DNA from: Providencia rettgeri
GTDB lineage: Bacteria > Pseudomonadota > Gammaproteobacteria > Enterobacterales > Enterobacteriaceae
Direction: 5' to 3'
NCBI RefSeq assembly: GCF_041075285.1
Contig: NZ_CP163512.1
Coordinates: 3,658,001 to 3,722,000 of the forward strand
DNA: 64,000 nt
Part shown: piece after piece, positions 45,372-53,881 of the stretch
Position numbering within the stretch: position 1 is the stretch's first letter
How the letters are laid out: every line of letters starts with the position of its first letter
Notes under the pieces: generated by a model
Told to the model about the DNA's origin: nothing
Database searches by the model: none
Seen by the model: only the letters and a program-made list of their open reading frames with translations
Program-made: the position numbers and the translations under genes

Positions 45372-46958
45372 ATGAACAAAGGTAACGCAGCTGAAATAAG
45401 TAAAAGCATTACTCATGAGATCAGAACGCCAATGAATGGGATTGTTGGAGCAATCGAATTATTACAACAAACACCATTAACTACTCAGCAAAAAAATATA
45501 ATGGAGATCATGCGTACATCTAGTGATTATATGCTAGATTTAATAAGTAACTTATTTAATATCAATGTATTAAATGTTGGCAGTAATAGATTGCCAAAAG
45601 AAATGGTTAATTTATTAGATCTTATTGATAGAGTTATGTTAATTGTCAATCTTGATGCCAAAAAAAAAGGTTTAATGCTGTCAACCCTGATTTCTGCGGA
45701 CATACCCAAAAAAGGATTAATCAATCAAGTAAGTTTGATGCAAATATTAATAAATTTAATAGGAAATGCAATTAAGTTTACTTCAGAAGGCTCTATTACC
45801 GTTAAAGTAGGTATAGAAAAAAAAGACTTAGTCTTTGATATCATTGATACCGGAATTGGTATTGATATTAGCAATCAAACTAAAATATTTGAGCCTTTTT
45901 TTAAAGTTAACTTGAATGAGAATGGTTGTGGATTAGGCTTGAGTATATCCTCCAAGCTTGTTAAGTTAATGAACGGAAAAATAAAAATTCAGAGTCAATT
46001 AGGCAAAGGTTCACATTTTAAATTATATTTCCCCATGGAGGTAAAAGAAAATATAATTGAGGATTTTTGCTCGTCTATCACAGCGCCTATAGAGCTTCAT
46101 CAACAATTACGGCTATGGAAAATAACACCAAAACTAGGCGAAAATAAATTACTATCTTGTCCTGATTTAGTTTTTTTACCAGGGAGACTACATGAAAAAC
46201 TTTTCAGGTTTACAAACAAATATAAAGAAAACATGCATAGATATCGTTATTCTAAGCCTTGTTTATGGTCACTGAAAATTTTAATTGTGGATGATGTCGC
46301 TATTAATCAAAATATCATGCAGTTGATACTGCAAAGTATGGGACATCAAGTTGATCTAGCGAGTTCAGGTTCAATGGCGATTGACTTGGGGAAAAAGAAT
46401 ATCTATGACATGGTATTAATGGATTTAAATATGCCAAGAAGAGATGGCTTTGAGACTCTTTTGCTTTGGAGAAAATTAGAAAATGAAATATTAGATAATG
46501 AGACACCAATTATTGCAACAACGGCGGATCCTAATGGAGCCGACTGTAGTAGCTTGAAATCCGTAAAGTTTAATGATTATTTGACTAAACCATTTAAGTT
46601 AGAAAATTTATCTGAAATTATTGATAAAGTTATTATAAGCCAGTTGGAAAGGGGAATTGAGCTTACGAAAAACGAAAATACAAGTCGTTCTATTATAAAT
46701 ATTAACGATTGTGAAGGGTTTAATATTAGGTTAAAAATCACATTTGAGAAATTTTATAATCAAGTGGAAAACATTTGGTATAAAAGGCAAAGAAATAGTT
46801 TTTTAGAAGTATTACATTCGATAAAAGGTTGTGCAGCACTCATTGGGATTGGTGATGTTTATGAGTTTTGTCAATATTTAGAAAATAAGGTGAAAGCTGG
46901 AATTTGGTCTGAAAGAGACAAGCAGTTACTACTAAAACAGATTTCTCAGTGCTATTGA
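45372..46958 (+). CDS. SsrA/EsrA-like hybrid histidine kinase lacking the sensor domain
   Basis: 528 residues. The protein begins almost at the H-box: His15 in THEIRTPMNG. It has an intact ATPase domain (LINLIGNAIKFT, DIIDTGIGI, GCGLGLSIS), a receiver domain with Asp351 (MVLMDLNMPRRDG) and a C-terminal HPt domain with His482 (LHSIKGCAAL). The full phosphorelay chemistry is therefore present. SsrA-type kinases are about 900 residues with two membrane segments, a periplasmic sensor and a HAMP linker ahead of the H-box; all are missing. The ATG has only a weak AGGT upstream. Its presumed target is the regulator at 25106-25732. Truncation of a once longer gene, or a soluble kinase fed by another partner, are both possible. 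Confidence 0.85.
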   Translation: MNKGNAAEISKSITHEIRTPMNGIVGAIELLQQTPLTTQQKNIMEIMRTSSDYMLDLISNLFNINVLNVGSNRLPKEMVNLLDLIDRVMLIVNLDAKKKGLMLSTLISADIPKKGLINQVSLMQILINLIGNAIKFTSEGSITVKVGIEKKDLVFDIIDTGIGIDISNQTKIFEPFFKVNLNENGCGLGLSISSKLVKLMNGKIKIQSQLGKGSHFKLYFPMEVKENIIEDFCSSITAPIELHQQLRLWKITPKLGENKLLSCPDLVFLPGRLHEKLFRFTNKYKENMHRYRYSKPCLWSLKILIVDDVAINQNIMQLILQSMGHQVDLASSGSMAIDLGKKNIYDMVLMDLNMPRRDGFETLLLWRKLENEILDNETPIIATTADPNGADCSSLKSVKFNDYLTKPFKLENLSEIIDKVIISQLERGIELTKNENTSRSIININDCEGFNIRLKITFEKFYNQVENIWYKRQRNSFLEVLHSIKGCAALIGIGDVYEFCQYLENKVKAGIWSERDKQLLLKQISQCY

Positions 46959-47002
46959 ATTTTAGTGTAAATAAGTATCATTGTTTATTAGACTATGACC
47001 AA

Positions 47003-47058
47003 TCAAAATTGGCTGGCAAATGGATTGTTATTTTAGCATTTACCAGCCAGTTTTTACT
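47003..47058. terminator. Bidirectional terminator between the kinase and chaperone genes
   Basis: A long stem, GGCTGGCAAATG with CATTTACCAGCC (one mismatch), lies between convergent genes, with A-rich sequence on the left and five T residues on the right. Confidence 0.65.
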
Positions 47059-47094
47059 TTATTCATTCCTAATAGAATGAGCTTTTTAAAATAA

Positions 47095-47502
47095 TTATTT
47101 ATATAGTTTTATAACGTCATTCATGAATGATACAAAGATGTTTATTGCAATAGACATAGATTCTCCATCTTGTAATGATAATGGTGTAAATGCCGCTCTT
47201 AATTCAATATTATCATTTATCTTTAATAAGGCAGGTTGTCCGAAATGAAAATATGGTGTACTACTATCCATAATATAAGATAATAATGCGTCACTATTTA
47301 ATTTAAAATTGACATCATCAGCTTTTTCAATGATAGCCCATATCATTGGCATTTCATCAACTACAAATATATTAACATCAGGTAATTCATGAAAACTAAT
47401 CGTGATTGCCGAGTGGTTATCAATCTTACTGTTGTTAAAGACATCTTCACGGCCGATATGATTAATTGCACTTGTGACTAACTCTGCTAAATCAGTATAC
47501 AT
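47095..47502 (-). CDS. InvB/Spa15-like class IB T3SS chaperone
   Basis: 135 residues, exactly the length of Salmonella InvB. The N-terminus DLAELVTSAINHIG and IDNHSAITISFHELP align with InvB's DIAELVRSAL and IDSHSTIVLDLFALP; the C-terminal DGESMSIAINIF also matches the InvB pattern (DGEKFSTALNGF). InvB serves several SPI-1 effectors, including SopA. It overlaps ssaE by 11 bases and occupies the place sseA holds in SPI-2. A SopA-like effector is encoded 4 kb away, suggesting an effector/chaperone pair. Confidence 0.85.
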   Translation of the reverse strand: MYTDLAELVTSAINHIGREDVFNNSKIDNHSAITISFHELPDVNIFVVDEMPMIWAIIEKADDVNFKLNSDALLSYIMDSSTPYFHFGQPALLKINDNIELRAAFTPLSLQDGESMSIAINIFVSFMNDVIKLYK

Positions 47503-47731
47503 CTATAGTCTCCGAATGATAGCGTTTCCATATGATTTTAATGATTTTTTCTGCTTGTTGGTGAGCATCCAAAATATGATAGATTCGTTCTCTTAATACC
47601 GAATTTTTAACTAAGTAGAGGTCTTTTAGGATTTTTTCTTGAGATAGGTTTATCTTTAAAAGTAAACTATCACGGTAATCCCCTGACTTGTCTTCTCTTA
47701 GCTCTATTTCTAGGTCTGTTAGCTGTGACAT
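47492..47731 (-). CDS. ssaE: SsaE-like T3SS protein
   Basis: A 79-residue helical protein, the size of SsaE (80), directly after sctD. SsaE-type proteins act as small chaperones, working with the SsaH/SctG-type partner on the needle subunit. Similarity is limited to size, charge pattern (LTDLEIELREDKSGDYRDSL) and gene order. Confidence 0.75.
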   Translation of the reverse strand: MSQLTDLEIELREDKSGDYRDSLLLKINLSQEKILKDLYLVKNSVLRERIYHILDAHQQAEKIIKIIWKRYHSETIDVY

Positions 47732-47737
47732 GAATAT

Positions 47738-48961
47738 TTAAAGATTAATAGCAATTGAAATAAATCTCTGTTTTTTGATGAGCATTAATGTATTGTCGGT
47801 TATTGCATATACTCTGTATCCACTTGGTAAAATACTACCTTGATATAGCCTGAGATTATTCGATAATTGAAGATAAATATAATCATCATTTCCCCCAATA
47901 CTGATAATTTCTGCAGGTAAAACCTCTGCTAGATAATTTTTATTAGGTATGTCTTGGTAGCTAACTCTCATTCTTGTATATTTTTCTTCGTTAAACGTAG
48001 CTACAATATGATTAAGTTTGCTCTCGTTATTATTTGAAGGCTGACCACTAATCAGTAATTCATTACCAACAATTAATATATTGATTCCTTCTAAAAGTGA
48101 TTCAGTCTCAAGTGCTTGGAATAATTTTTTAAACTCCTCATCTCTATCATTAATGACAACCCAACTTTTTAGCTGACTAATTTGTTTTAATTGTAATTGT
48201 GTCTGGTGCCACTGGTTATCCAACTGAATATCACCATATATCTTCACGGTGCCTAATTTCTCACCACGCACGACTTCAACATCATGGTAGCCATTCATTT
48301 CTAGAATTTGACTGACCAGATTATGAAGAGTGTTAATATCGATACTTCGATTATAAAAAGAATAGCCAAAGTAGGAAAACTGCTCTTTCAATTGGTGAAT
48401 GACATCTGATGATGATGATATACCACTGAGATGTATAATATGATGATCATCAAAGCTTGCTTGTAAACCAACATACTCTGGTTTTTTCATTTGCTCTACT
48501 AACCAAGCGTTTTCATCGAAAAAAGCGTTATCTTCTGAAAATATGCTTAGCGTTGTTATATATATTAAAATAAGCGATAAAGGTAAGATAATTATTAACA
48601 AAAATACGCCATAAAAATTTTTATTCTTTTTATTTTTGTCTTTTCTATGGGGGATGGGGAGTGTGGGTAATACTTGGTCTACAGTCCCAAATATAAATAC
48701 AAGCCCAGCCAAGTCGATAATATGCCCTGCCGGTAGGGGAGTCTCTATTTCCCATGGAATACCATCGACCCAAAGAGGAACAGGCTGAGATACAATGATC
48801 CCATGTTCATTAATGATGAGCTGAGTTTCAGCATCTAGTTCGAGAGGTAAGGCGATATCAGGGGTATTTCCCCCTAAACGAATTTCTCCAAATGGTAGCT
48901 CAAGTTCTCTACCAATTAATATGCCATTTAGCCATTTTAATTTGTAAATTGGGTTCATCAT
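47738..48961 (-). CDS. sctD: T3SS inner-membrane ring protein SctD (SsaD)
   Basis: 407 residues (SsaD 403). A cytoplasmic FHA-like domain (about 1-100; LKWLNGILIGRELELPFGEI), a basic linker, one membrane segment (about 118-140) and three periplasmic ring-building domains follow. The first base overlaps the secretin stop. Confidence 0.92.
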   Translation of the reverse strand: MMNPIYKLKWLNGILIGRELELPFGEIRLGGNTPDIALPLELDAETQLIINEHGIIVSQPVPLWVDGIPWEIETPLPAGHIIDLAGLVFIFGTVDQVLPTLPIPHRKDKNKKNKNFYGVFLLIIILPLSLILIYITTLSIFSEDNAFFDENAWLVEQMKKPEYVGLQASFDDHHIIHLSGISSSSDVIHQLKEQFSYFGYSFYNRSIDINTLHNLVSQILEMNGYHDVEVVRGEKLGTVKIYGDIQLDNQWHQTQLQLKQISQLKSWVVINDRDEEFKKLFQALETESLLEGINILIVGNELLISGQPSNNNESKLNHIVATFNEEKYTRMRVSYQDIPNKNYLAEVLPAEIISIGGNDDYIYLQLSNNLRLYQGSILPSGYRVYAITDNTLMLIKKQRFISIAINL

Positions 48962-50451
48962 TAGTGCAGGTTAGCTGGCTGTGCTTTAATTAAAAAAAGG
49001 CGAATTGTGCTGCGATTATTCTTTTGAGACGAATTAAATAAACCACCGACAAAAGGTATATCACTGAGTAGGGGAATTTTACGTTCTCCTTCACTATGCT
49101 CATCTTGTACAAAACCACCTAGTAGTAGGCTTTGACCAGCTTGCAATAGTGTTTGAGTCGAGACTTCAGAGCTTAATGTCTGTGGTAGTGGTTCTAGTTC
49201 ACTCGTAGAGTGAATTTGTCGACCATCTTTAATGGATAGGGTTAGCATAATTTCTTTTCTCCCTGATCCTTCAATTAAGCGCGGTGTGACTCGTAATAAT
49301 GAACCTGTTGATATCGATTCTAGCTTAGCTGTATTTTCGGCAATTAATTTTGTATGAAAAGTGATGCTTCTATCGAGGACAGCCTGGTTATTATCTAGTG
49401 TAACAATAGAGGGGCGAGATAATATTTGTGCTTTAGCGTTTTGTTGCAATGCATTTAGCTTAATCATGAAATTATTTGTGTTAGATACGATTGAAGAGAA
49501 GTTGCTGGTATCAGGTATACCGCTGCTGTTTAAGCTTATATTTCCCCCTCCAATTTGAGTTGAGACAGACCAATCAATTCCAAGTGTACTTAAGTCTTCA
49601 GCATTAACATCGACAATCAGTACAGAGATTTCAATAATTACGGGTTTCTTATCTAATTGATTAATGAGTGAAGCATAACGAGGCATGGTGAGTTTTCTGT
49701 CTCGTATTATGATTGCATTTTGTCTAGGGTCGACAGAAAACATCGGTAGGTTACTATCCGCAGGAGAGGGTTGTCCTTGGCTTTGCTGTAAGGGTAAGGT
49801 ACGCCCTTGTGCCATGTCTTTTAGTACACTGATGATACCGGGTATCACTATTTTTTGGCCTCGATATTCATAATCACTGTCAGCAGCATGAGTATATTTT
49901 AAAGGAAATACCCGGATTTCTTCTTGGTTTTGGTCTTGGTTTAATTTTTGTTCATCAATACGTTTTGTCATGGATTCAACGCGTTGAATACATACTGGTA
50001 CGCCTTGAACTTGTAAAGTATTAGAGGACGAAATAATATTTGCTTGGCAGTACCGTCCATCTAAAATATCACTGTTATTTAATTGCTGAATAAGGGTATT
50101 TACATTTAAATATGTTGGGGAAATTAACTGAGAGTTAACTTCTTGAGCCTTATAAAAATAGAGTGCTTGCCCATCATAGTACCAAGCAAGCTTGTGCATT
50201 TGTGAAAGTTTATTTAGCGCAAGTTCCGGTGGGATCTTAGGAATAGTACCACTAAATATTTCATCTATTTGGTTACTGACAATAACGGGAATATTATAAT
50301 TAGCACCAAAATCACGTAAAACATCAGAAAGCTTATGGCCTTTACTTGAAATAAAGAAAAGTGAATCATTTTTCCAAGGTATAGTGGATGCCAAGGTTTC
50401 AGTACCCAGTAAAGCATTTGTTATTATGATGAATAACAATATTTTTCTCAT
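48961..50451 (-). CDS. sctC: T3SS outer-membrane secretin SctC (SsaC)
   Basis: 496 residues (SsaC 497). Signal peptide about 1-22; N0 domain about 30-95 (LSDVLRDFGANYNIPVIVSN); N1 and N3 domains; secretin core about 265-490 with SRPSIVTLDNNQAVLDRSI and the signature IPLLSDIPFVGGLFNSS. It forms the outer ring. No cognate pilotin is obvious unless it is the lipoprotein at 41483-41962. Confidence 0.95.
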   Translation of the reverse strand: MRKILLFIIITNALLGTETLASTIPWKNDSLFFISSKGHKLSDVLRDFGANYNIPVIVSNQIDEIFSGTIPKIPPELALNKLSQMHKLAWYYDGQALYFYKAQEVNSQLISPTYLNVNTLIQQLNNSDILDGRYCQANIISSSNTLQVQGVPVCIQRVESMTKRIDEQKLNQDQNQEEIRVFPLKYTHAADSDYEYRGQKIVIPGIISVLKDMAQGRTLPLQQSQGQPSPADSNLPMFSVDPRQNAIIIRDRKLTMPRYASLINQLDKKPVIIEISVLIVDVNAEDLSTLGIDWSVSTQIGGGNISLNSSGIPDTSNFSSIVSNTNNFMIKLNALQQNAKAQILSRPSIVTLDNNQAVLDRSITFHTKLIAENTAKLESISTGSLLRVTPRLIEGSGRKEIMLTLSIKDGRQIHSTSELEPLPQTLSSEVSTQTLLQAGQSLLLGGFVQDEHSEGERKIPLLSDIPFVGGLFNSSQKNNRSTIRLFLIKAQPANLH

Positions 50452-50461
50452 TATGATTGCT

Positions 50462-50833
50462 CTAATGACTAGTTTGCATGGAATGTTTATAGTGTCTAAC
50501 GAGGTTTTGGACTAATCCAATTTGCTGTTCAACAATCAGGTTATATTGTTCACAATTAAGCTCTTTATGGTAATGACGTAATAAATACAAACGGTCGGAC
50601 TCTATAAAAAGAGCGTCATTGTAAGAACTCCGCATGGATGCCATCCACAAGCAAAGATGTTTTAGCCAATCAGTGTTCACATTTTGCAACTCTGTATCTA
50701 TTGCTATGCACATTCCATAGCTGTAGTTGCCACCCCATCCACTGTGACCATTAATATCGAGTAATACTCTATCTGTGAGTGAGGCTATTTGTATTATATT
50801 TTTTTGTTCAATAAATTGAATAGGGAGTTTCAT
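50462..50833 (-). CDS. spiC: SpiC/SsaB-like T3SS protein
   Basis: 123 residues from the only nearby ATG. Position immediately before sctC is that of spiC (ssaB). Weak but collinear similarity: DINGHSGWG corresponds to TIDGHPARG in SpiC, and VQNLVRHYKH to the C-terminal ILKNVIRNHHK. SpiC works with SsaM and SsaL in the secretion switch and has also been described as an effector. It is the first gene of the leftward block. Confidence 0.7.
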   Translation of the reverse strand: MKLPIQFIEQKNIIQIASLTDRVLLDINGHSGWGGNYSYGMCIAIDTELQNVNTDWLKHLCLWMASMRSSYNDALFIESDRLYLLRHYHKELNCEQYNLIVEQQIGLVQNLVRHYKHSMQTSH

Positions 50834-51350
50834 AGAGATTACCAATCGATATTAAAAGAAAGATATTTTATATTTTTGCATTATTTAGTATATAAGGTAT
50901 TACCCTGAACTATGATGTAATTAATAAACGTTAAGTTTAGTCCATTCATGGTGTTCTTTTAATTTAATAACCAAATCTATAATTTTCTGTAAAAAAATGG
51001 AAGGACATGGCGGCTTTTCATATGAAAATATTAATGAAAAACATAACTAAAGATAAATTTATGTGCGTTAGTTTTTTGATGGGTAATTATTTCTTTTCTT
51101 ACTTTTTGCTGTGTATCTTATTGATTGGAAAGGATTTAAATGCAATGCCATATCAAGTTCTTTGTTTATAAGCTTATGAATAATATTGATATTTAAATTT
51201 TGTTACTTTTTATTTTTGTTTAGATTCTCTAATTGTTTTATATTAGGCAACCTCAAATTCTTGCTGAATTTTTTTACTCAAAATTAGAGTAATTCTACTC
51301 GAATCCTTATTTGGATGTGCGGTCTTACTAATAAACACAATGGTGACTAC
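50834..51350. other. AT-rich intergenic stretch upstream of spiC
   Basis: About 500 bases, presumably with the leftward promoter of the spiC-sctC block and a rightward promoter for the small gene that follows. No gene was seen in any frame. Confidence 0.45.
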
Positions 51351-51530
51351 ATGGTTAAAAAACCAAAGCTAATCAATATACCAATTGAATACATAGAGAA
51401 GTATCAACAATTTAAAACAAATGGCTACACCTCATTATCTCTTAGCTCATTTATTGTTGAAGCTACTCGAAAGGCTTTAGATGAACGTAAAATGGATGTT
51501 CAGAGTGATATTATAAAATCACGAACTTAA
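51351..51530 (+). CDS. Small ribbon-helix-helix-like protein
   Basis: 59 residues from the ATG preceded by GGTGA; an in-frame ATG at 51315 would give 71. The pattern KLINIPIEYIEKYQQF followed by LSLSSFIVEATRKALDE is typical of a short beta strand plus two helices in ribbon-helix-helix DNA-binding proteins. Its function is unknown. It lies alone between the apparatus and the effector gene and is followed by a hairpin. Confidence 0.6.
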   Translation: MVKKPKLINIPIEYIEKYQQFKTNGYTSLSLSSFIVEATRKALDERKMDVQSDIIKSRT

Positions 51531-51573
51531 TATTTATAACTAGATAAACTTTCAATTAATTATCTTGTAGTAA

Positions 51574-51605
51574 TTGCCCCGCAAGGGGCTATTTAAATTA
51601 TTTTT
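51574..51605 (+). terminator. Hairpin terminator after the small gene
   Basis: GCCCC pairs with GGGGC around a 4-base loop, followed by an AT-rich stretch with T-runs, about 45 bases after the stop. Confidence 0.5.
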
Positions 51606-51716
51606 AATTAAAAATAACATTGAATCTTTTTAATAATACATTTGAAATGTTTTTTATCATGACCATTGAACCATTAATTGGTTTAATATTTTTAATTTTT
51701 ACACACTAAGGTTTTT

Positions 51717-53762
51717 ATGAGTAATATATCTTTATATTTTAAATCTCACATTATGCATAGTTCATCAGCTGCGATAGAATTAGCAGAAATTAATCCATCA
51801 GATAAAAACTTAAAATTTGCAGAAAAATTATTAGCTATAAAAATGGCAGATATTGATACTGATTTAAGAGAAGAGTATATTGGTTATAGAAAATTCATGG
51901 AAAAAACTAATAAATATACTGAGTTGCATGGCAAATTAAATAATATTATGAATGCCAAGGCACTACACACGCCATCAAACACGTCAAACAAGGCAAATAG
52001 TTTAGATGAAACTCAATTATCAAGTATAAATGAGCTTTCTAGCCCTTTACCGATGATGAGTAAAATTTACTCTAATTTCACAAATAGGAATCTAGGAAAC
52101 TATGATAATAACTTTTTCAAAAATAAAAATTTAACAGGTTGTAAGTTTTCTGGAGGAATAGGAGCAGGTATAGATTTTTCTAATTCTAACTTAGAAAAAG
52201 TTGATTTAAGTTTGACTTATTTAAAATGTCCTAAATTTACTTCTAGTAATTTAACGTCAGCAAAACTATGTTTGAATTCAGCTGATTTTACTGAAGCAGT
52301 AATGAAAAATACTGAAATAAGTTTAAAACTACCTAGCCCTGATAGATTAACTATATCTGAAAGCTTAGATATAATAAACCGTTATTTTAATGACATTAAT
52401 AATTCTGATACAATTTTCAGTATGATCAATACTATCAGTGATGACTATTCAAATTTAAAAACAAAATTAATGCGTGATTCACTCAATTTTATCAGTTCAT
52501 TTCCCGATAAAATAACTATGCGCAGTAGTGTACCAATAGCCTCTATATTAAACAACATTACATCCAAAGAGTTTTATTTAAAAGATAAGCAAATTAGTGA
52601 TCTAGTCCATCAGCTCATAGAGAGAGAATTCGCAAGGCCTGCAGCTAATAACAATACTCGGCCTAATAGAGAGAGAGATTTTGTTAATAGGACATTAATA
52701 GACTCTTTTTCTGATAATACGTTATTACTTTTTATGAATTACATTAATAAATTAGAGGTTAGCACCCGAGGATTACATCAGGATTTTGGAGGAAATATAA
52801 GAATGTTGTATTTTCCTCGTTGCAATATTGTATTTACAAAGTTAATGTTGCGTTCTCTCTACAGTGAAAATGAAAAACTTCATCATGAAGCAATTCAAGC
52901 ATATAATAAATATTTAAATTTAGAGCGACTTGGTAATATTATTTTAAAACATGAATATGGTAATGGGGAAAATCAGCCAGATTGGACAGATAAAAGCAGC
53001 CTTAATTTTATTCTTTTATCTAAAAATAAAAAAATGCTTATTGATTATGATCATCTCACAACAATGTTATCTTTAAATAATGATTCAGATATGGAATGGG
53101 ATCATTTTTACCTCTATGATGAAAATGATGATAATATACCAAGTGGTAATCTTAATAATTTGTTTATTAAAGATTTTAAAATTTTTAAGGATAGTTATCT
53201 CTTTGATTTAAATAAATCGATGATGCCAAGTTTAATAAAATCGCTGAATCTGTCATCTTATGAAAGCGAGTTTCAGAACGCATTGATGGGGACATCAACG
53301 CATAATTTGAAAAAACTAGTTGGAAACGAAGATCAAATAAAATTGAGCGAAATATTTGACAATGTCATTGAGAATCCGTTTGATAGGGTATATACACTAA
53401 CATATGAACACTATGATGCATTATCTTATATTTATAATTTAGACTTCAAAAATGATAGGACTAAGGCTGAAACGTTATTCTGCCTTTCTGCTATGTTTTG
53501 TTATCTATCAAGTAGTAAAATGTTCGGCACTGAAGATGATTCACCAGTAGCTTTAAGAAATTATGTTTCAGCACTAATGAATACAGTACATGATTTAAGC
53601 CCTTCTGTGATGGGGTATCAATTTGATTCTTGGAATGATATATTGCTAGGATTGAATGATGAATTTACTTGTACTTCGGTGCTTGCTAGTGACATGATTT
53701 ACCATGCTCGAACTCATTTTGGTTCAATTGCGCGTTCAATATTGCCTTCAATGTTTAGGTAG
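51717..53762 (+). CDS. SopA-like HECT-type E3 ubiquitin ligase effector
   Basis: 681 residues. The N-terminal about 120 residues are polar, fitting secretion and chaperone-binding regions. A pentapeptide-repeat stretch follows (about 130-205; LTGCKF, IDFSNSNLEKVDL, SADFTEAV). The C-terminal half matches Salmonella SopA: WDHFYLYDENDDNIP, RTKAETLFCLSAMFCYLSSS, MFGTEDDSPVALRNYVSALM and DEFTCTSVLASDMIYHAR. Cys652 in FTCTSV aligns with the catalytic Cys753 of SopA, at the same distance (29 residues) from the C-terminus. SopA ubiquitinates host proteins, including TRIM56 and TRIM65. The gene is alone on its strand at the island's right edge, and its codon use is as AT-rich as the island. Confidence 0.92.
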   Translation: MSNISLYFKSHIMHSSSAAIELAEINPSDKNLKFAEKLLAIKMADIDTDLREEYIGYRKFMEKTNKYTELHGKLNNIMNAKALHTPSNTSNKANSLDETQLSSINELSSPLPMMSKIYSNFTNRNLGNYDNNFFKNKNLTGCKFSGGIGAGIDFSNSNLEKVDLSLTYLKCPKFTSSNLTSAKLCLNSADFTEAVMKNTEISLKLPSPDRLTISESLDIINRYFNDINNSDTIFSMINTISDDYSNLKTKLMRDSLNFISSFPDKITMRSSVPIASILNNITSKEFYLKDKQISDLVHQLIEREFARPAANNNTRPNRERDFVNRTLIDSFSDNTLLLFMNYINKLEVSTRGLHQDFGGNIRMLYFPRCNIVFTKLMLRSLYSENEKLHHEAIQAYNKYLNLERLGNIILKHEYGNGENQPDWTDKSSLNFILLSKNKKMLIDYDHLTTMLSLNNDSDMEWDHFYLYDENDDNIPSGNLNNLFIKDFKIFKDSYLFDLNKSMMPSLIKSLNLSSYESEFQNALMGTSTHNLKKLVGNEDQIKLSEIFDNVIENPFDRVYTLTYEHYDALSYIYNLDFKNDRTKAETLFCLSAMFCYLSSSKMFGTEDDSPVALRNYVSALMNTVHDLSPSVMGYQFDSWNDILLGLNDEFTCTSVLASDMIYHARTHFGSIARSILPSMFR

Positions 53763-53881
53763 TGGCATTATTGCCAACAATGGTGAGCGTTTTCTTAGCC
53801 TAGAAGTAGGGGGATGATAGCTCACCAACTTGATCTAAAAGATCTCTTTATTGTGTAATTTCACTTCATTAAAATGCGTTT

